From positions 1 through 38,288 of the forward strand of contig NZ_CDBN01000062.1 in NCBI RefSeq assembly GCF_000820085.1: a stretch of DNA of 38,288 nt. Reading direction: 5' to 3'. This document shows positions 7,454 to 14,756 of the stretch, piece by piece. The translations under genes and the position numbers were made by a program. The stretch comes from Aeromonas sanarellii. GTDB lineage: Bacteria > Pseudomonadota > Gammaproteobacteria > Enterobacterales > Aeromonadaceae. How positions within the stretch are numbered: the first letter of the stretch is position 1; each line of letters starts with the position of its first letter. The notes beneath the pieces were generated by a model. It was not told the DNA's origin, did not search any database, and was given only the letters and a program-made list of their open reading frames with translations.

Positions 7454-8365
7454 CTACTGTTGTTCAGGGTGAGTGCTTTGTCGTTCTTTTGTCAGCACCG
7501 AGATGGGGTCCATGTGAATGATCACATCCATCCGCTCGAAGGCCTGGCGGACGGCCAGTTCAGCCTCGTCGGCTATCTGATGGGCCCTGACCAGGGGCAG
7601 TTGGTCATCCAGTTCCAGATGCAACTGCACGAAGCGGGTCGGCCCGGATTGGCGGGTACGCAGATCATGTACGCCATGCACCCCCTCTACGGCACAGCAG
7701 AGGGCCATTATTCTCGCTTGTTCCTCCTCTGGCAACTGACGATCGAGCAGGGCCTGCACCGATTCGTAGCCAATATGCACGGCGCCCCACACCAGGAACA
7801 GGCCGATCAGGATGGCAAACAGGCCGTCGGCCCAATACCATCCCTGCCCCGCCAGCACCAGTGCCAGCAGCACGCCGCTGTTGAGCAGCAGATCGGAACG
7901 GTAGTGCAGCATGTCGGCCTTGATGGCCACGCTGTTGGTCTTGCGGATGACCAGGCTCTGGAAGCTGACCAGCAGCAGGGTCAGCACGATGGAGCCGACG
8001 CTGACCCAGATGCCCGCCTCCAGGCGCACCACGGGCACCTGGTTCAGCATCGACGAGATGCCGTGCATCATCAGCAGCAGAGCGGAACCCGAGATGAAGG
8101 CCGACTGGACCAGGCCCGCTAGCGATTCCGCCTTGCCGTGGCCGAATCTGTGCTCCGCGTCGGCCGGCGCCATGGCATAGCGGATGGCCACCAGATTGAT
8201 GATGGAGGCGCTGACGTCCATGAAGGAATCGGTCAGGGATGCCAGCAGGCTGGAGGAGTCCGTCATCAGCCAGGCGATCAGCTTGCCCAGAATGAGCAGG
8301 GTGGCGGTGACGACCGCAGCCATGCTGGCCAGGGTGACCCAGCGGGAATATTGTTGGTGGCTCAA
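7454..8365 (-). CDS. fieF: Cation-efflux pump FieF (CDF family)
   Basis: A 303-residue cation diffusion facilitator (E. coli FieF/YiiP has 300) that exports Zn2+/Fe2+ by proton antiport in the inner membrane. The transport-site residues are present: DSFMD in TM2 (the D45/D49 pair of E. coli) and HYRSD in TM5 (H153/D157). The C-terminal cytoplasmic domain keeps HDLRTRQSGPTRFVQLHLE. The frame runs open far upstream, but that part opposes cpxR. I place the start at TTG 8365 because the alignment to E. coli FieF begins there and GGAGGA lies about 9 bases upstream; no ATG fits before residue 15. The gene is divergent from cpxRA and heads a run with cysE. Confidence 0.93.
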   Translation of the reverse strand: MSHQQYSRWVTLASMAAVVTATLLILGKLIAWLMTDSSSLLASLTDSFMDVSASIINLVAIRYAMAPADAEHRFGHGKAESLAGLVQSAFISGSALLLMMHGISSMLNQVPVVRLEAGIWVSVGSIVLTLLLVSFQSLVIRKTNSVAIKADMLHYRSDLLLNSGVLLALVLAGQGWYWADGLFAILIGLFLVWGAVHIGYESVQALLDRQLPEEEQARIMALCCAVEGVHGVHDLRTRQSGPTRFVQLHLELDDQLPLVRAHQIADEAELAVRQAFERMDVIIHMDPISVLTKERQSTHPEQQ

Positions 8366-8452
8366 AACCGGCTTTCCTCCGACGCGTAAAAACTTATTAT
8401 ACCCTGACCCTGACGTCAGTTTGGCGCGCAAAATCAACAGAGTGGCTCCCGG
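8366..8452. promoter_or_regulatory. Divergent fieF-cpxRA promoter region
   Basis: These 87 bp separate fieF from cpxR. They contain a 10-bp palindrome CTGACGTCAG (8410-8419), overlapping a CCCTGACCCTGACG repeat, and one GTAAA half-site (8386-8390) of the kind used by CpxR, without a clear second half-site. AT-rich AACTTATTATA at 8391-8401 is the best candidate for -10 elements. Autoregulation by CpxR is plausible but not demonstrated by the sequence. cpxR has no clear Shine-Dalgarno sequence. Confidence 0.4.
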
Positions 8453-9148
8453 ATGAACAAAATACTCCTGGTCGACGACGATCTCGAACTGACCCAGTTG
8501 CTGACCGAAATCCTGACCCTGGAAGGCTTTCAGGTGACCGTGGCCGAGGATGGAGAAGAGGGATTGGCGCGGCTGGGCGAACAGCCCTTCGACCTGGTGC
8601 TGCTGGACGTGATGATGCCCAGGCTCAACGGCTTCGCCATGCTGACCCGGCTGCGCAAGACCCACGACACCCCGGTGCTGATGCTGACCGCGCGCGGCGA
8701 CAGTCAGGATCGGGTCAACGGCCTCGAGGCCGGGGCCGACGACTATCTGGCCAAGCCGTTCGACGACAGGGAGCTGCTGGCCAGGGTACGCGCCATCCTG
8801 CGCCGCACCCAGAGTAGCCAGCCCCAGCGGGGCAACAGCCCGGAAGAGCTGAGATTCATGGATCTGGTGCTGCAACCCGGCCTGCAACAGGCCCGCTGCA
8901 ACGATCAGCTGCTGGAGCTGACCGCCACCGAATTCGGCCTGCTGGAGTGCCTGCTGCGCAGCCCGGGCCAGATCGTCAGCAAGAGCCTGCTCTCCGAGCA
9001 GGTGCTCGGCAAGAAGCTGGAACCCTTCGACCGGGCCATCGACATGCACCTGAGTAACCTGCGCAAGAAGCTGCCGGAGCGCACCGATGGCCAGCCCCGC
9101 TTCAAGACGGTTCGTGGCCGGGGATACCTGTGGCTGGAACAGGCATGA
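8453..9148 (+). CDS. cpxR: Envelope stress response regulator CpxR
   Basis: A 231-residue OmpR-family response regulator. The receiver domain shows MNKILLVDDD (acidic pocket), LLLDVMMP-type phosphoacceptor Asp in LVLLDVMMPRLNG, MLTARG and the conserved Lys in YLAKPF. The C-terminal winged helix contains LTATEFGLLECLL and PFDRAIDMHLSNLRKKLPER, which closely matches E. coli CpxR. It responds to misfolded envelope proteins through CpxA. The stop overlaps the cpxA start (ATGA at 9145-9148), indicating translational coupling. It is divergent from fieF, as in E. coli, but the intervening cpxP is absent. Confidence 0.97.
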   Translation: MNKILLVDDDLELTQLLTEILTLEGFQVTVAEDGEEGLARLGEQPFDLVLLDVMMPRLNGFAMLTRLRKTHDTPVLMLTARGDSQDRVNGLEAGADDYLAKPFDDRELLARVRAILRRTQSSQPQRGNSPEELRFMDLVLQPGLQQARCNDQLLELTATEFGLLECLLRSPGQIVSKSLLSEQVLGKKLEPFDRAIDMHLSNLRKKLPERTDGQPRFKTVRGRGYLWLEQA

Positions 9149-10500
9149 AAACGGCCCGCACCTTCAACGGCCTCTCCACCCAGATCTTTCTCTGGTTCTG
9201 GTTCATGCTGCTGCTGGTGGTGGCGGCCGTGGTGATACTGCCCACCCTGGATCCCCGCAACATCATTCCGCTGCCGGCCCACGAGGTCACCCGCCTCAAC
9301 AACAATCTGGCGGCGCTGCAGAAGGGAGCGGATCCCGACCAGGACTTCGATCTGGCTAAGGCCATCGATGCCGCCGGCCTGCTGCCGGTGGACAACATCT
9401 ATCTGCGCGATGCCAAGGGGCAGATACAGTCCAGCACCCGGCTGAGCAAGTTCGTGATCCGCTTCATGCTCGACTCGGACAACCCGGCCAAGCCCATGCT
9501 GGGCAGCGAGCATCAACGCGCCATCGCGGGTCCCTTCCAGATGATCCATCACGGCCAGGCCTATCACGTCTACTTCGGCCTCAACGTCGAAAACTCCTAC
9601 CTGTTCCTCTTCATCCAGATCCTGGATCACCCCATCCAGATCCTCGGCATCGCCATGCTGGTCAGCACTCCGCTCTGCCTGCTGCTGGCCTGGCGCCTGA
9701 CCCGCCCCATCCTGGAGCTGCAGCAGTCGGTCTCACAGCTGGCCCAGGGCAACCTGGAGATGCAGATCCCCAACCTCGGCCGCAAGGACGAGATCGGCCA
9801 GCTGGCAGAGCATGTCAGCCACATGGTCGACACCCTCAAGGACATGATCCAGAAGCAGAAACAGCTGCTCTCCGACATCTCCCACGAACTGCGCAGCCCC
9901 CTCACCCGCATCCAGCTGGCGCAGGCGCTGATCCGCCGCAAGCAGGGCGACAGCGCCGAGCTGGCCCGGATTGAGGGGGAGATAGGCCGGCTCGACAAGC
10001 TGATCGGGGATCTGCTGGATCTGTCGCGAGTGCAGCAGCACGTGGAGGCCCCGGTGACCCTGCCGCTGGCGGATCTGCTGGAACCTATCCTGGACGACGC
10101 CATGTTCGAGGCGAACCAGAACGGCAAGCAGCTCAGGCTGCCCCCCCTGCCGACCGAGTCCCTCGCCATGTGGCCTGAGTTGCTGGCGCGCGCCCTGGAG
10201 AACCCGCTGCGCAATGCGCTCAAGTACGCCCGCGAGTTCATCAAGGTGGAGTGGTATCGGGAGGGACGGGAGTGGGTGATGACGATTCGGGACGACGGCC
10301 CCGGCGTGCCGGTTGAGCAGCAACCCCGACTGTTCCTGCCCTTCTTCCGGGTCGACGACGCCCGCAATGCCAAGACCGGCGGCACCGGCCTCGGCCTCGC
10401 CATCGCCGCCGAGGCGATCGCGCGCCATGGCGGCACCATCCGGGCCGGCAGCAACCACCCGAGCGGCCTGGTCATCACCATCCGCCTGCCCATCGCCTGA
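9145..10500 (+). CDS. cpxA: Envelope stress sensor histidine kinase CpxA
   Basis: A 451-residue sensor kinase. It has an N-terminal membrane helix (about residues 12-35), a periplasmic domain (about 36-160), a second membrane helix in [20 protein letters not shown], a HAMP domain, the H-box [23 protein letters not shown] cut around the phosphorylated His, an N-box ([10 protein letters not shown]) and G-boxes ([17 protein letters not shown]). MLVSTP and SDISHELR match E. coli CpxA closely; the periplasmic domain is much less conserved. The ATG at 9145 overlaps the cpxR stop by 4 bases and is preferred to an in-frame ATG at 9130 inside cpxR. Confidence 0.95.
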   Translation: MKTARTFNGLSTQIFLWFWFMLLLVVAAVVILPTLDPRNIIPLPAHEVTRLNNNLAALQKGADPDQDFDLAKAIDAAGLLPVDNIYLRDAKGQIQSSTRLSKFVIRFMLDSDNPAKPMLGSEHQRAIAGPFQMIHHGQAYHVYFGLNVENSYLFLFIQILDHPIQILGIAMLVSTPLCLLLAWRLTRPILELQQSVSQLAQGNLEMQIPNLGRKDEIGQLAEHVSHMVDTLKDMIQKQKQLLSDISHELRSPLTRIQLAQALIRRKQGDSAELARIEGEIGRLDKLIGDLLDLSRVQQHVEAPVTLPLADLLEPILDDAMFEANQNGKQLRLPPLPTESLAMWPELLARALENPLRNALKYAREFIKVEWYREGREWVMTIRDDGPGVPVEQQPRLFLPFFRVDDARNAKTGGTGLGLAIAAEAIARHGGTIRAGSNHPSGLVITIRLPIA

Positions 10501-10509
10501 CCGACCCTC

Positions 10510-10538
10510 TTTTCATCGACACGGGCGCTGGGTATGCT
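10510..10538 (+). promoter_or_regulatory. Predicted trmL promoter
   Basis: TTTTCA (10510-10515), a 17-base spacer and TATGCT (10533-10538) form a plausible sigma-70 promoter. The -10 lies inside the loop of a GGGCGC/GCGCCC hairpin (10523-10545) followed by ATTT, which could also act as a weak terminator for cpxRA. Confidence 0.4.
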
Positions 10539-10571
10539 GGCGCCCATTTCGCACCACCCCAGGATCCCGCC

Positions 10572-11036
10572 ATGCTCGACATCGTGCTCTACCAACCGGA
10601 AATCCCGCCCAATACCGGCAATATCATCCGCCTCTGTGCCAATACCGGTTACCGGCTGCACCTGATAGAGCCCCTGGGTTTTGCGTGGGATGACAAGCGG
10701 GTGAAGCGGGCCGGACTCGACTATCACGAGTTCGCCGAGGTGAAGCGCTGGCCTGACTATGAGGCGTTTCTGGCCGCCGTCGCCCCCAAGCGGGTGTTCG
10801 CCTGTACCACCAAGGGACGCACCGCCCATTCGGCAGTGCAGTTTGCCGCAGGCGATGCCCTGCTGTTCGGGCCCGAGAGCCGCGGCCTGCCCATGGAGAT
10901 CATCGAAAGCCTGCCGTTCGAGCAGCGGCTGCGCATCCCCATGCTGCCCCAGAGCCGCAGCATGAACCTGGCCAACGCGGTGGCGGTGTTCGTCTACGAG
11001 AGCTGGCGCCAGTTCGACTACGCGGGCTCGGCCTGA
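10572..11036 (+). CDS. trmL: tRNA (cytidine/uridine(34)-2'-O)-methyltransferase TrmL
   Basis: A 154-residue SPOUT-class methyltransferase (E. coli TrmL/YibK has 157) that 2'-O-methylates the wobble nucleotide of tRNA-Leu isoacceptors using S-adenosylmethionine. The N-terminus [20 protein letters not shown] and the C-terminal knot segments FGPESRGLP and [19 protein letters not shown] are nearly identical to E. coli. AGGA lies 7 bases before the ATG. It follows cpxA by 71 bp and converges on dinF with a 22-bp gap that holds no clear terminator. Confidence 0.96.
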   Translation: MLDIVLYQPEIPPNTGNIIRLCANTGYRLHLIEPLGFAWDDKRVKRAGLDYHEFAEVKRWPDYEAFLAAVAPKRVFACTTKGRTAHSAVQFAAGDALLFGPESRGLPMEIIESLPFEQRLRIPMLPQSRSMNLANAVAVFVYESWRQFDYAGSA

Positions 11037-11058
11037 CCCAACCGGACGAAACCAGAAA

Positions 11059-12429
11059 TCAGGCCGCCCCCCTGGCCCTCTGCCCCGTCAGCAGGCGGCC
11101 ATCCCGTTCCAGTTGCCAGCAGAGCCAGCCGAGGGTCAGGCCCCGCCCGACCATCAGGGCGCTCATGGCGGCCCACAGGGCGGCGACACCCCATTCCTGG
11201 CAGAGCCACCAGAGTGGAAAGAATCCGGCGAACACCGCCACCAGCATGCTGTTGCGCATCTCCCGGGCCCGGGTGGCCCCGATAAAGATCCCGTCCAGCA
11301 GGAAGCACCAGACCGCCAGCAGCGGCATGGCCACCAGCCAGGGCAGCTGGTGGTGGGCCTCGGCGATCACCGCCGGCAGGTCGGTGATATGGCGGATGAG
11401 CATCCCTCCCCCACAGGCAAACGACAGGGTGAAGCCCAGCGCGATCAGCAGGGCCCAGCCCAGGTTGAGGATGATGGCCTCCCGCAGTCCCTGCCGGTCC
11501 CGCCGCCCGATGGCGCGCCCCACCATGGCCTCCACCGCGTAGGCGAAGCCGTCCAGCCCGTAGGAGATGAGCATCAGGAAGTTGAGCAGCACCGCATTGG
11601 CCGCCACGGCCACATCCCCCAGCCTGGCCCCCTGCAGGGTCATGAAGGCAAAGCAGAGCTGCAGGCAGAGGGAGCGGATGAAGATGTCCCGGTTCAGGGC
11701 GAGCAGCCGCAGCAAGGCCGGCCACTGAGACCAGCGCTGCCAGGCATGCTGCCAGACCCCGGGAGAGAGACGGCGCAGATGGCGGCTCGCCAGCCAGAGC
11801 CCCACCGCCAGCGTGCTGTAGTCGGCCAGCAGGGAGGCGGCGGCCACCCCCTTCACCTGCCAGCCCAGCCCCAGCACGAACCAGGCATCCAGCCCCATGT
11901 TGACGAGGTTGCCCAGGATCAGCAGCAGCATGGGGCTGCGCGCATCCTGCATGCCCAGCAGCCAGCCCATGATCACCAGGTTGCACAGCGCCGCCGGGGC
12001 GCTCCAGATCCGCACCGACACATAGTCCCCGGCATGGGCCTGTACCTCCGCCGACCCCCCGCCCAGGGCGATGATGGCCGGCAGGAACGGCAGCAACAGC
12101 AGCAGGAGTACCAGCCCCAGGCCGATCGCCAGCCCCAGGGCACGGGCCAGGGTATCGAGCTGCCCCTCGGCATTGGCGGCTCCCTGGGCCTGGGCGGTCA
12201 GGCCCGTGGTAGACATGCGCAGAAAGCCCAGCAACCAGAAGAGGAGGTTGATGAGGGTAGCGCCGACCGAGACGCCGCCGAGGAACCAGGCCTCACCGAG
12301 ATGACCGATCACCCAGGTGTCCACCAGCCCCAGCAAGGGAGTGGTGACATTGGAGAACACCATGGGCAGCGCCAGGGCAAAGACGGCCCTGTGGCGGCCG
12401 GGATCCCTCAACCAGGGTGGCATGGGCAT
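11059..12429 (-). CDS. dinF: MATE-family efflux transporter DinF
   Basis: A 456-residue, 12-helix MATE transporter of the DinF branch, with the typical opening LALPMVFSNVTTPLLGLVDTWVIGHLG and two repeated MatE domains (about residues 20-180 and 245-405). DinF proteins export drugs or protect against oxidants and bile; the natural substrate is unknown. In E. coli dinF directly follows lexA in one SOS-induced operon. Here it lies downstream of lexA on the same strand but is separated by a small unknown gene and a Sco gene, with terminators between, so SOS control by read-through is doubtful. The start could also be the ATG two codons later; neither has a clear ribosome site. Confidence 0.9.
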   Translation of the reverse strand: MPMPPWLRDPGRHRAVFALALPMVFSNVTTPLLGLVDTWVIGHLGEAWFLGGVSVGATLINLLFWLLGFLRMSTTGLTAQAQGAANAEGQLDTLARALGLAIGLGLVLLLLLLPFLPAIIALGGGSAEVQAHAGDYVSVRIWSAPAALCNLVIMGWLLGMQDARSPMLLLILGNLVNMGLDAWFVLGLGWQVKGVAAASLLADYSTLAVGLWLASRHLRRLSPGVWQHAWQRWSQWPALLRLLALNRDIFIRSLCLQLCFAFMTLQGARLGDVAVAANAVLLNFLMLISYGLDGFAYAVEAMVGRAIGRRDRQGLREAIILNLGWALLIALGFTLSFACGGGMLIRHITDLPAVIAEAHHQLPWLVAMPLLAVWCFLLDGIFIGATRAREMRNSMLVAVFAGFFPLWWLCQEWGVAALWAAMSALMVGRGLTLGWLCWQLERDGRLLTGQRARGAA

Positions 12430-12451
12430 GAGCAGGATGGAGGCTGCGGGA

Positions 12452-13078
12452 TCACTCGTCGGCCAGCCGCACTATGCGTGCGAAGTCGGCGACCATGGCC
12501 TGCATGTCAACGCGGGGCACTTCCCCCGGCGCCACCTTGGGACGGAACAGGGCCACCAGCTTGCCCGCCGGGTTGATCAGCACGATCGAGGCCGAATGGT
12601 CTATCAGGTAATCCTTGCGTTCGCTCTCCACGATGGAATAGACCAGGCCCAGGTTGCGCACCAGGGGGAACAGGGCGCTGTGGGGCGCAGTCGCCGCCTT
12701 GAACTCGGGCTCGAAGAAGGCGGTATAGCTCTTGAGACGGGCGCTGTCATCCCGCTGGGGATCCGCCGAGATGAACACCACCTGACTGTTGGGGGCGATC
12801 TTCTTCAAGCCGGGGTAGACGGCGCGCAGGTCCGCCAGCGTGGTCGGGCAGATGTCGGGGCAATAGGTGTAACCGAGGAACAGGAAGGTCCAGTGTCCCG
12901 TCAGATTGGCGGGAGTAAAGGGTTGTTCATCCCCGTCGGTGAGGGTGAAGGGGTTGATGTCCCGCGCCGTCGGATAGTAGTCGGCCTGCTCCGGCAAGGA
13001 AGGCTGGCTCCAGTAATAGGCAGCCATGATGCTGACGATGAAGAGCAACAGCAGCAGGGAAAAGCGTGGTTTAACCAT
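12452..13078 (-). CDS. Sco1/SenC-family copper/thiol protein
   Basis: A 208-residue membrane-anchored thioredoxin-fold protein. It has one N-terminal hydrophobic anchor (about residues 6-22), then the Sco motif GYTYCPDICPTTLADL with the CxxxC pair and, about 90 residues later, the metal-ligand His in LIDHSASIVLINPAG. Family members deliver copper to the CuA site of cytochrome oxidase or act as periplasmic thiol reductases. No oxidase gene is nearby, so the role here cannot be fixed. The ATG at 13078 begins the lipid-facing anchor; an earlier in-frame ATG at 13135 is less likely. dinF starts 22 bp after its stop. The leader contains a CCCAGG/CCTGGG hairpin (about 13108-13126). Confidence 0.9.
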   Translation of the reverse strand: MVKPRFSLLLLLFIVSIMAAYYWSQPSLPEQADYYPTARDINPFTLTDGDEQPFTPANLTGHWTFLFLGYTYCPDICPTTLADLRAVYPGLKKIAPNSQVVFISADPQRDDSARLKSYTAFFEPEFKAATAPHSALFPLVRNLGLVYSIVESERKDYLIDHSASIVLINPAGKLVALFRPKVAPGEVPRVDMQAMVADFARIVRLADE

Positions 13079-13224
13079 ATGAAACAAACCCTTGTATTTA
13101 TAATCAGCCCAGGAGCTGCGCCTGGGAAGAGTCATTGTAACCCGCCCCGCCCCGTTTCTGGCTACCCCTTCGTCCGGATGGAGGGCCGCAGGGGCACCAG
13201 GATGCAGTGAGCGCTATAAAGCAA

Positions 13225-13247
13225 GAGCCCCGCTCGGGGCGGGGCTC
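13225..13247 (-). terminator. Terminator after the 96-residue hypothetical gene
   Basis: GAGCCCCGC and GCGGGGCTC form a 9-bp stem with a 5-base loop, followed on the minus strand by TTGCTTTA. It lies just downstream of the small gene at 13261-13551 and upstream of the Sco gene. Confidence 0.6.
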
Positions 13248-13260
13248 GTATCGGCCGGGA

Positions 13261-13551
13261 TCAGGGTCGCAGCCTGCGCTGCGGCTGGGCACGTCTGATG
13301 GATGCGTGCAACGGGATCACGGGCGCCGTCCAGGGCGCATCCGGCAAGCCGATGTCGTGGTGACGGCGAAACAGACGAACCAGGCGGACGATCTTGTCTT
13401 TGGGACACCCCAGCCAGACGGTCCAGCCATCTCCCTTGTGATAGACCCAGAGCGCATAGAACCACGTCATCCGACTGCCCTTGATGAATCGGGTGATGGA
13501 GGATGCGGGCGCTGCGGCCGGCACCGGATCCCACGGCGAGCTTGAAGCCAT
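13261..13551 (-). CDS. Small hypothetical protein (96 residues)
   Basis: I do not recognise this protein. It is supported as a gene by a strong ribosome site (AAGGAGG, 6 bases before the ATG) and by a hairpin terminator after the stop. The centre, MTWFYALWVYHKGDGWTVWL, is rich in aromatic residues, and the C-terminal third is basic (FRRHHDIG, ending in RRAQPQRRLRP). The N-terminus is Ala/Ser/Pro-rich. No signal peptide or clear membrane helix is seen, though the aromatic segment might bind a membrane or ligand. It lies between lexA and the Sco gene on the same strand, interrupting the usual lexA-dinF pair. Confidence 0.6.
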   Translation of the reverse strand: MASSSPWDPVPAAAPASSITRFIKGSRMTWFYALWVYHKGDGWTVWLGCPKDKIVRLVRLFRRHHDIGLPDAPWTAPVIPLHASIRRAQPQRRLRP

Positions 13552-13881
13552 ACCTGTCCTCCTTGCTCAACAGGCCACGCCGATCAGTGTTACTGCCATC
13601 GGGAGGCAAGCCAACCACCGTCGCGTACTGACTGTACGAGTCGTCCAACTGCTGACGACTCTCCCTTCTTCCACACAGCCCCGGCGGTGATGCATCCCTG
13701 CAAAGCCGTCCAGCTGGCCGGTGGGGCGCTCTCGCCGCCATGGCGGTGACCATGAGGGTGCGAGCCTTATCAAAGGATATATCCGAAATGCGCTGTCTGT
13801 GGCGGGACTATTTGCGACGGACGACGGCAGCAGGATGGCGGGGATGGGCCACGAGGCGGGATGGCGGAGACGAGGGCCAAA
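13552..13881. other. Gene-free stretch between the 96-residue gene and lexA
   Basis: About 330 bp without a convincing gene. Short minus-strand frames exist (for example a 42-codon frame ending at 13567-13569 with a hydrophobic end), but none has a ribosome site. A 10-bp palindrome GGATATATCC at 13775-13784 sits in the most AT-rich part, about 225 bp upstream of the small gene, and may belong to its promoter. The rest is GC-rich and unremarkable. Confidence 0.4.
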
Positions 13882-13913
13882 ACGAAGGGGCCTCCCGCAG
13901 GAGGCCCCTTCGT
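13882..13913 (-). terminator. lexA terminator
   Basis: ACGAAGGGGCCTCC and GGAGGCCCCTTCGT form a perfect 14-bp stem with a 4-base loop, followed by TTTTGG on the minus strand. It lies 12 bp after the lexA stop and should isolate lexA from the genes further downstream. Confidence 0.85.
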
Positions 13914-13925
13914 CATGCCGGAAGC

Positions 13926-14552
13926 TTACATCCAGTCGGCGTTGCGAATGACGCCGACCGCCAGCCCCTCGATGGTGAGGTGCTGGCTGGCGAGATCCAC
14001 CTCGATGGGGGAGAGTTCCTCGTTCTCGGGCAGCAGCCATACCTGGCTGCCCTTGCGCTGGAAGCGCTTGACGGTGACGTCCTCATCGAGCCGCGCCACC
14101 ACCACCTGGCCGTTGCGCACCTCCTGGGTCTTGTGCACCGCCAGCAGATCCCCGTCCATGATGCCGATGTTCTTCATGCTCATGCCCTGCACCCGCAGCA
14201 GGAAGTCTGCCCGTGGATGGAACAGGGCGGGATCCACCTGGTAGTGGCTCTCGATGTGCTCCTGGGCCAGGATGGGTTCGCCGGCGGCCACCTTGCCGAT
14301 GAGCGGCAGGCCGCTCTCTTCCGGCAAGGCCTCCTCTTCTTCGAGCAGCAGGCGGATGCCACGGGAGGTTCCCGGCATGATCTCGATGACCCCCTTTTTG
14401 GCCAGGGCCTTCAGATGTTCCTCGGCCGCGTTGGCCGACTTGAAGCCAAGCTTCTGGGCGATCTCGGCGCGAGTCGGCGGCATGCCGGTCTCGTTCATGT
14501 TCGCCTTGATCAGCTCCAGCACTTCGGCCTGGCGGGGGGTAAGGGGTTTCAT
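13926..14552 (-). CDS. lexA: LexA repressor, SOS regulator
   Basis: A 208-residue SOS repressor (E. coli 202). The N-terminal winged helix begins [19 protein letters not shown]. The autocleavage site is Ala90-Gly91 in [10 protein letters not shown]. The catalytic Ser lies in [13 protein letters not shown] and the Lys in DVTVKRF, so RecA-stimulated self-cleavage should be normal. The start at 14552 matches the conserved N-terminus; the frame is open 26 codons upstream through the operators. Two SOS boxes (14564-14579 and 14584-14599) give autoregulation, as in E. coli. A strong terminator follows. It is divergent from plsB, which is also its neighbour in E. coli. Confidence 0.97.
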   Translation of the reverse strand: MKPLTPRQAEVLELIKANMNETGMPPTRAEIAQKLGFKSANAAEEHLKALAKKGVIEIMPGTSRGIRLLLEEEEALPEESGLPLIGKVAAGEPILAQEHIESHYQVDPALFHPRADFLLRVQGMSMKNIGIMDGDLLAVHKTQEVRNGQVVVARLDEDVTVKRFQRKGSQVWLLPENEELSPIEVDLASQHLTIEGLAVGVIRNADWM

Positions 14553-14563
14553 AGCATGGGCAC

Positions 14564-14579
14564 CTGTCTTTTTATACAG
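14564..14579. promoter_or_regulatory. LexA (SOS) box, proximal
   Basis: On the minus strand CTGTATAAAAAGACAG matches CTGT-N8-ACAG exactly with an AT-rich centre. It lies 12 bp upstream of the lexA ATG. Confidence 0.85.
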
Positions 14580-14583
14580 CACA

Positions 14584-14599
14584 CTGGCAGTATATACAG
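14584..14599. promoter_or_regulatory. LexA (SOS) box, distal
   Basis: On the minus strand CTGTATATACTGCCAG matches the SOS consensus with one change in the second half-site (CCAG for ACAG). It is spaced 4 bp from the proximal box, so centres are 20 bp apart, as in E. coli lexA where two dimers bind side by side. Confidence 0.8.
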
Positions 14600-14696
14600 T
14601 GCTGTGGCCAAGGCAAGGCGTTGCTGACATTTGTCCATCCCTTGTCGCAAAATGGGGCTCCCTCGCGCGCCTCCTTGGGACTCATCGTACCTCTCG

Positions 14697-14725
14697 GCGA
14701 CAAGCCGCCGGTGATTTGCTATGCT
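14697..14725 (+). promoter_or_regulatory. Predicted plsB promoter
   Basis: GCGACA (14697-14702), a 17-base spacer and TATGCT (14720-14725) lie 31 bp upstream of the plsB ATG. This is a reasonable sigma-70 promoter by sequence only. It is about 100 bp from the nearest SOS box. Confidence 0.45.
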
Positions 14726-14756
14726 CTGGCCGCATTTTTTTGGAGAGCAGACGCAC

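Noticed and set aside
8366..9049. N-terminal extension of the fieF frame
   Set aside because: It opposes cpxR and shows no FieF similarity; FieF homology begins at 8365.
11113..12576. 487-codon plus-strand frame
   Set aside because: It is antisense to dinF, Gln/Pro/Gly-rich and low in complexity; dinF on the opposite strand is a clear MATE protein.
13567..13692. 42-codon minus-strand frame ending just before the 96-residue gene
   Set aside because: It has no ribosome site, and the other two frames look equally protein-like, so coding cannot be argued.
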